Notes under the pieces: generated by a model | The model's input: only the letters and a program-made list of their open reading frames with translations | Databases searched by the model: none | Told to the model about the DNA's origin: nothing | Part shown: positions 4,816 through 5,540 of the stretch, one piece after another | How the letters are laid out: the number at the start of each line of letters is the position of its first letter | How positions within the stretch are numbered: position 1 is the stretch's first letter | DNA from: Xanthobacteraceae bacterium | Lineage (GTDB): Bacteria; Pseudomonadota; Alphaproteobacteria; Rhizobiales; Xanthobacteraceae | Length of the DNA: 5,540 bases | Direction of reading: 5' to 3' | NCBI GenBank assembly: GCA_030043175.1 | Contig: JASHYD010000607.1 | Span: 1 to 5,540 of the forward strand | Program-made: the position numbers and the translations under genes

Positions 4816-5540
4816 ATGATGCCGATCGTCGCAACAGTTCCGGCGCCTTGTCATCTATCGTCAGGACATGCGCCAAAGCCCGCGCAACGCATTGTCTCCT
4901 GGCGCGGCCTCGCGATGCTGTTCGCAATCCTCGTGACAGCCTCGCCGGTCCAAGCTCAACTTGCGGCAGACGATTGCAATGGCCTGGATTTCGATGTCGG
5001 TAAGCCGGTGGTTGTTGCCAAGGTCGTCTCCAGTGCGTCAGAAATTCATTTCGTCAAAAGTGCCTCGGAGAAAGCATCCTGTCCGGCCGAAACTGACACA
5101 TGTCGCAGCGAAGCCTACCTTGTGCCAGGCGACCTCGTGCTGGCTAACAGCCTGCGCGCGCCTCGTACATGCATCACCTACCAGTCGCCCCAGGACACGA
5201 AACAAATATGGATCAACGGTTGGTTCCCCTCGGCAAGTCTCGCGGCAGTCGCGCCGCTGCCCGCGCCTCGCACCGCGGACTGGATGGGCACTTGGTCGCA
5301 CCCCGGCGGCGAAATCAGGATAGAAGCGGGCGACAGGGGCAAACTGGCCATCCTCGGCTTCCAGGCCTATCCGGGTACTCGAAACGAGCACACCGGCGCA
5401 ATGCAGGCCCAGGCGGCGCCCTCGGGCGCGATCCTCGCCTTCGCGGATGATGGCTCCAAGCCATTTGGCAAGGACGAAGACGATTGTCAGGTGCGCATGC
5501 AACGCGTCGACGCACTCCTGATCGTGGAAGACAACGGCTC
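4816..5540 (+). CDS. Exported cysteine-containing hypothetical protein, C-terminus beyond the window
   Basis: Open from ATG 4816 for 241 codons to the window edge. The start is supported by AAGGG seven bases upstream; ATG 4819 is an alternative. Residues 25-47 form a Sec-type signal peptide: arginines at 25 and 30, the hydrophobic core GLAMLFAILV, and a probable cleavage after VQA (residue 47). The roughly 24-residue extension before it is unusually long. The mature part begins with DDCNGLDFDVGKPVVVAKV, followed by EIHFVKSASE and YLVPGDLVL with a later WINGWFP. This gives the look of an SH3-like beta domain in the first 100 mature residues. A second part begins ADWMGTWSHPGGEIRIE and is probably another small beta domain. 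Cysteines at 54, 89, 96, 119 and 224 suggest periplasmic disulfides. I recall similar unnamed secreted proteins in Bradyrhizobium and Rhodopseudomonas. Function is unknown and the domain labels are inference. It stands alone in its orientation here. Confidence 0.85.
   Translation, partial: MMPIVATVPAPCHLSSGHAPKPAQRIVSWRGLAMLFAILVTASPVQAQLAADDCNGLDFDVGKPVVVAKVVSSASEIHFVKSASEKASCPAETDTCRSEAYLVPGDLVLANSLRAPRTCITYQSPQDTKQIWINGWFPSASLAAVAPLPAPRTADWMGTWSHPGGEIRIEAGDRGKLAILGFQAYPGTRNEHTGAMQAQAAPSGAILAFADDGSKPFGKDEDDCQVRMQRVDALLIVEDNG

Noticed and set aside
5038..5502. Minus-strand 154-codon open frame
   Set aside because: Antisense to the exported-protein gene, which has a ribosome site and a signal peptide. 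The minus-strand translation shows no family features.

Overview
This window looks like chromosomal or accessory DNA of an alphaproteobacterium, most likely of the Bradyrhizobium/Rhodopseudomonas type. That placement is inference: it rests on the GC-rich codon use and on the resemblance of several translated frames to protein families I associate with that group. No database search was possible.

Layout. (1) Positions 1-2287, minus strand: the first 762 codons of an RND-superfamily efflux permease of the MdtB/MdtC (AcrB-like) type. It is uninterrupted and runs off the left edge. (2) Positions about 2349-4339: a string of broken genes, all on the minus strand. From right to left these are a 39-codon stub of a small 'KQARYRERHLGVDGEK' protein, a fragment of a GT4-type glycosyltransferase, a GC-rich low-complexity patch with direct repeats, an IS481-family transposase fragment (helix-turn-helix part only), a SUKH (SMI1/KNR4) protein with one frameshift, and a small one-membrane-segment protein with one frameshift. 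(3) Positions 4340-4815: mostly non-coding, with two short perfect inverted repeats and a weak trace of a plus-strand reading frame. (4) Positions 4816-5540, plus strand: an intact start and signal peptide of a cysteine-containing exported protein, running off the right edge.

Interpretation. The two intact genes at the edges face away from each other, and the roughly 2.5 kb between them is a gene graveyard. The decay is of several kinds: single-base frameshifts, a 4-bp tandem duplication, an in-frame stop, and truncations to short fragments. An insertion-sequence remnant lies directly against the SUKH gene. SUKH proteins commonly serve as immunity proteins against polymorphic toxins, so the locus probably once carried an accessory toxin-immunity or surface-polysaccharide island that has been eroded. 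I see no CRISPR array, tRNA, rRNA or intact mobile element. I also see no convincing undescribed system; the value of the window lies in the reconstructable decay.
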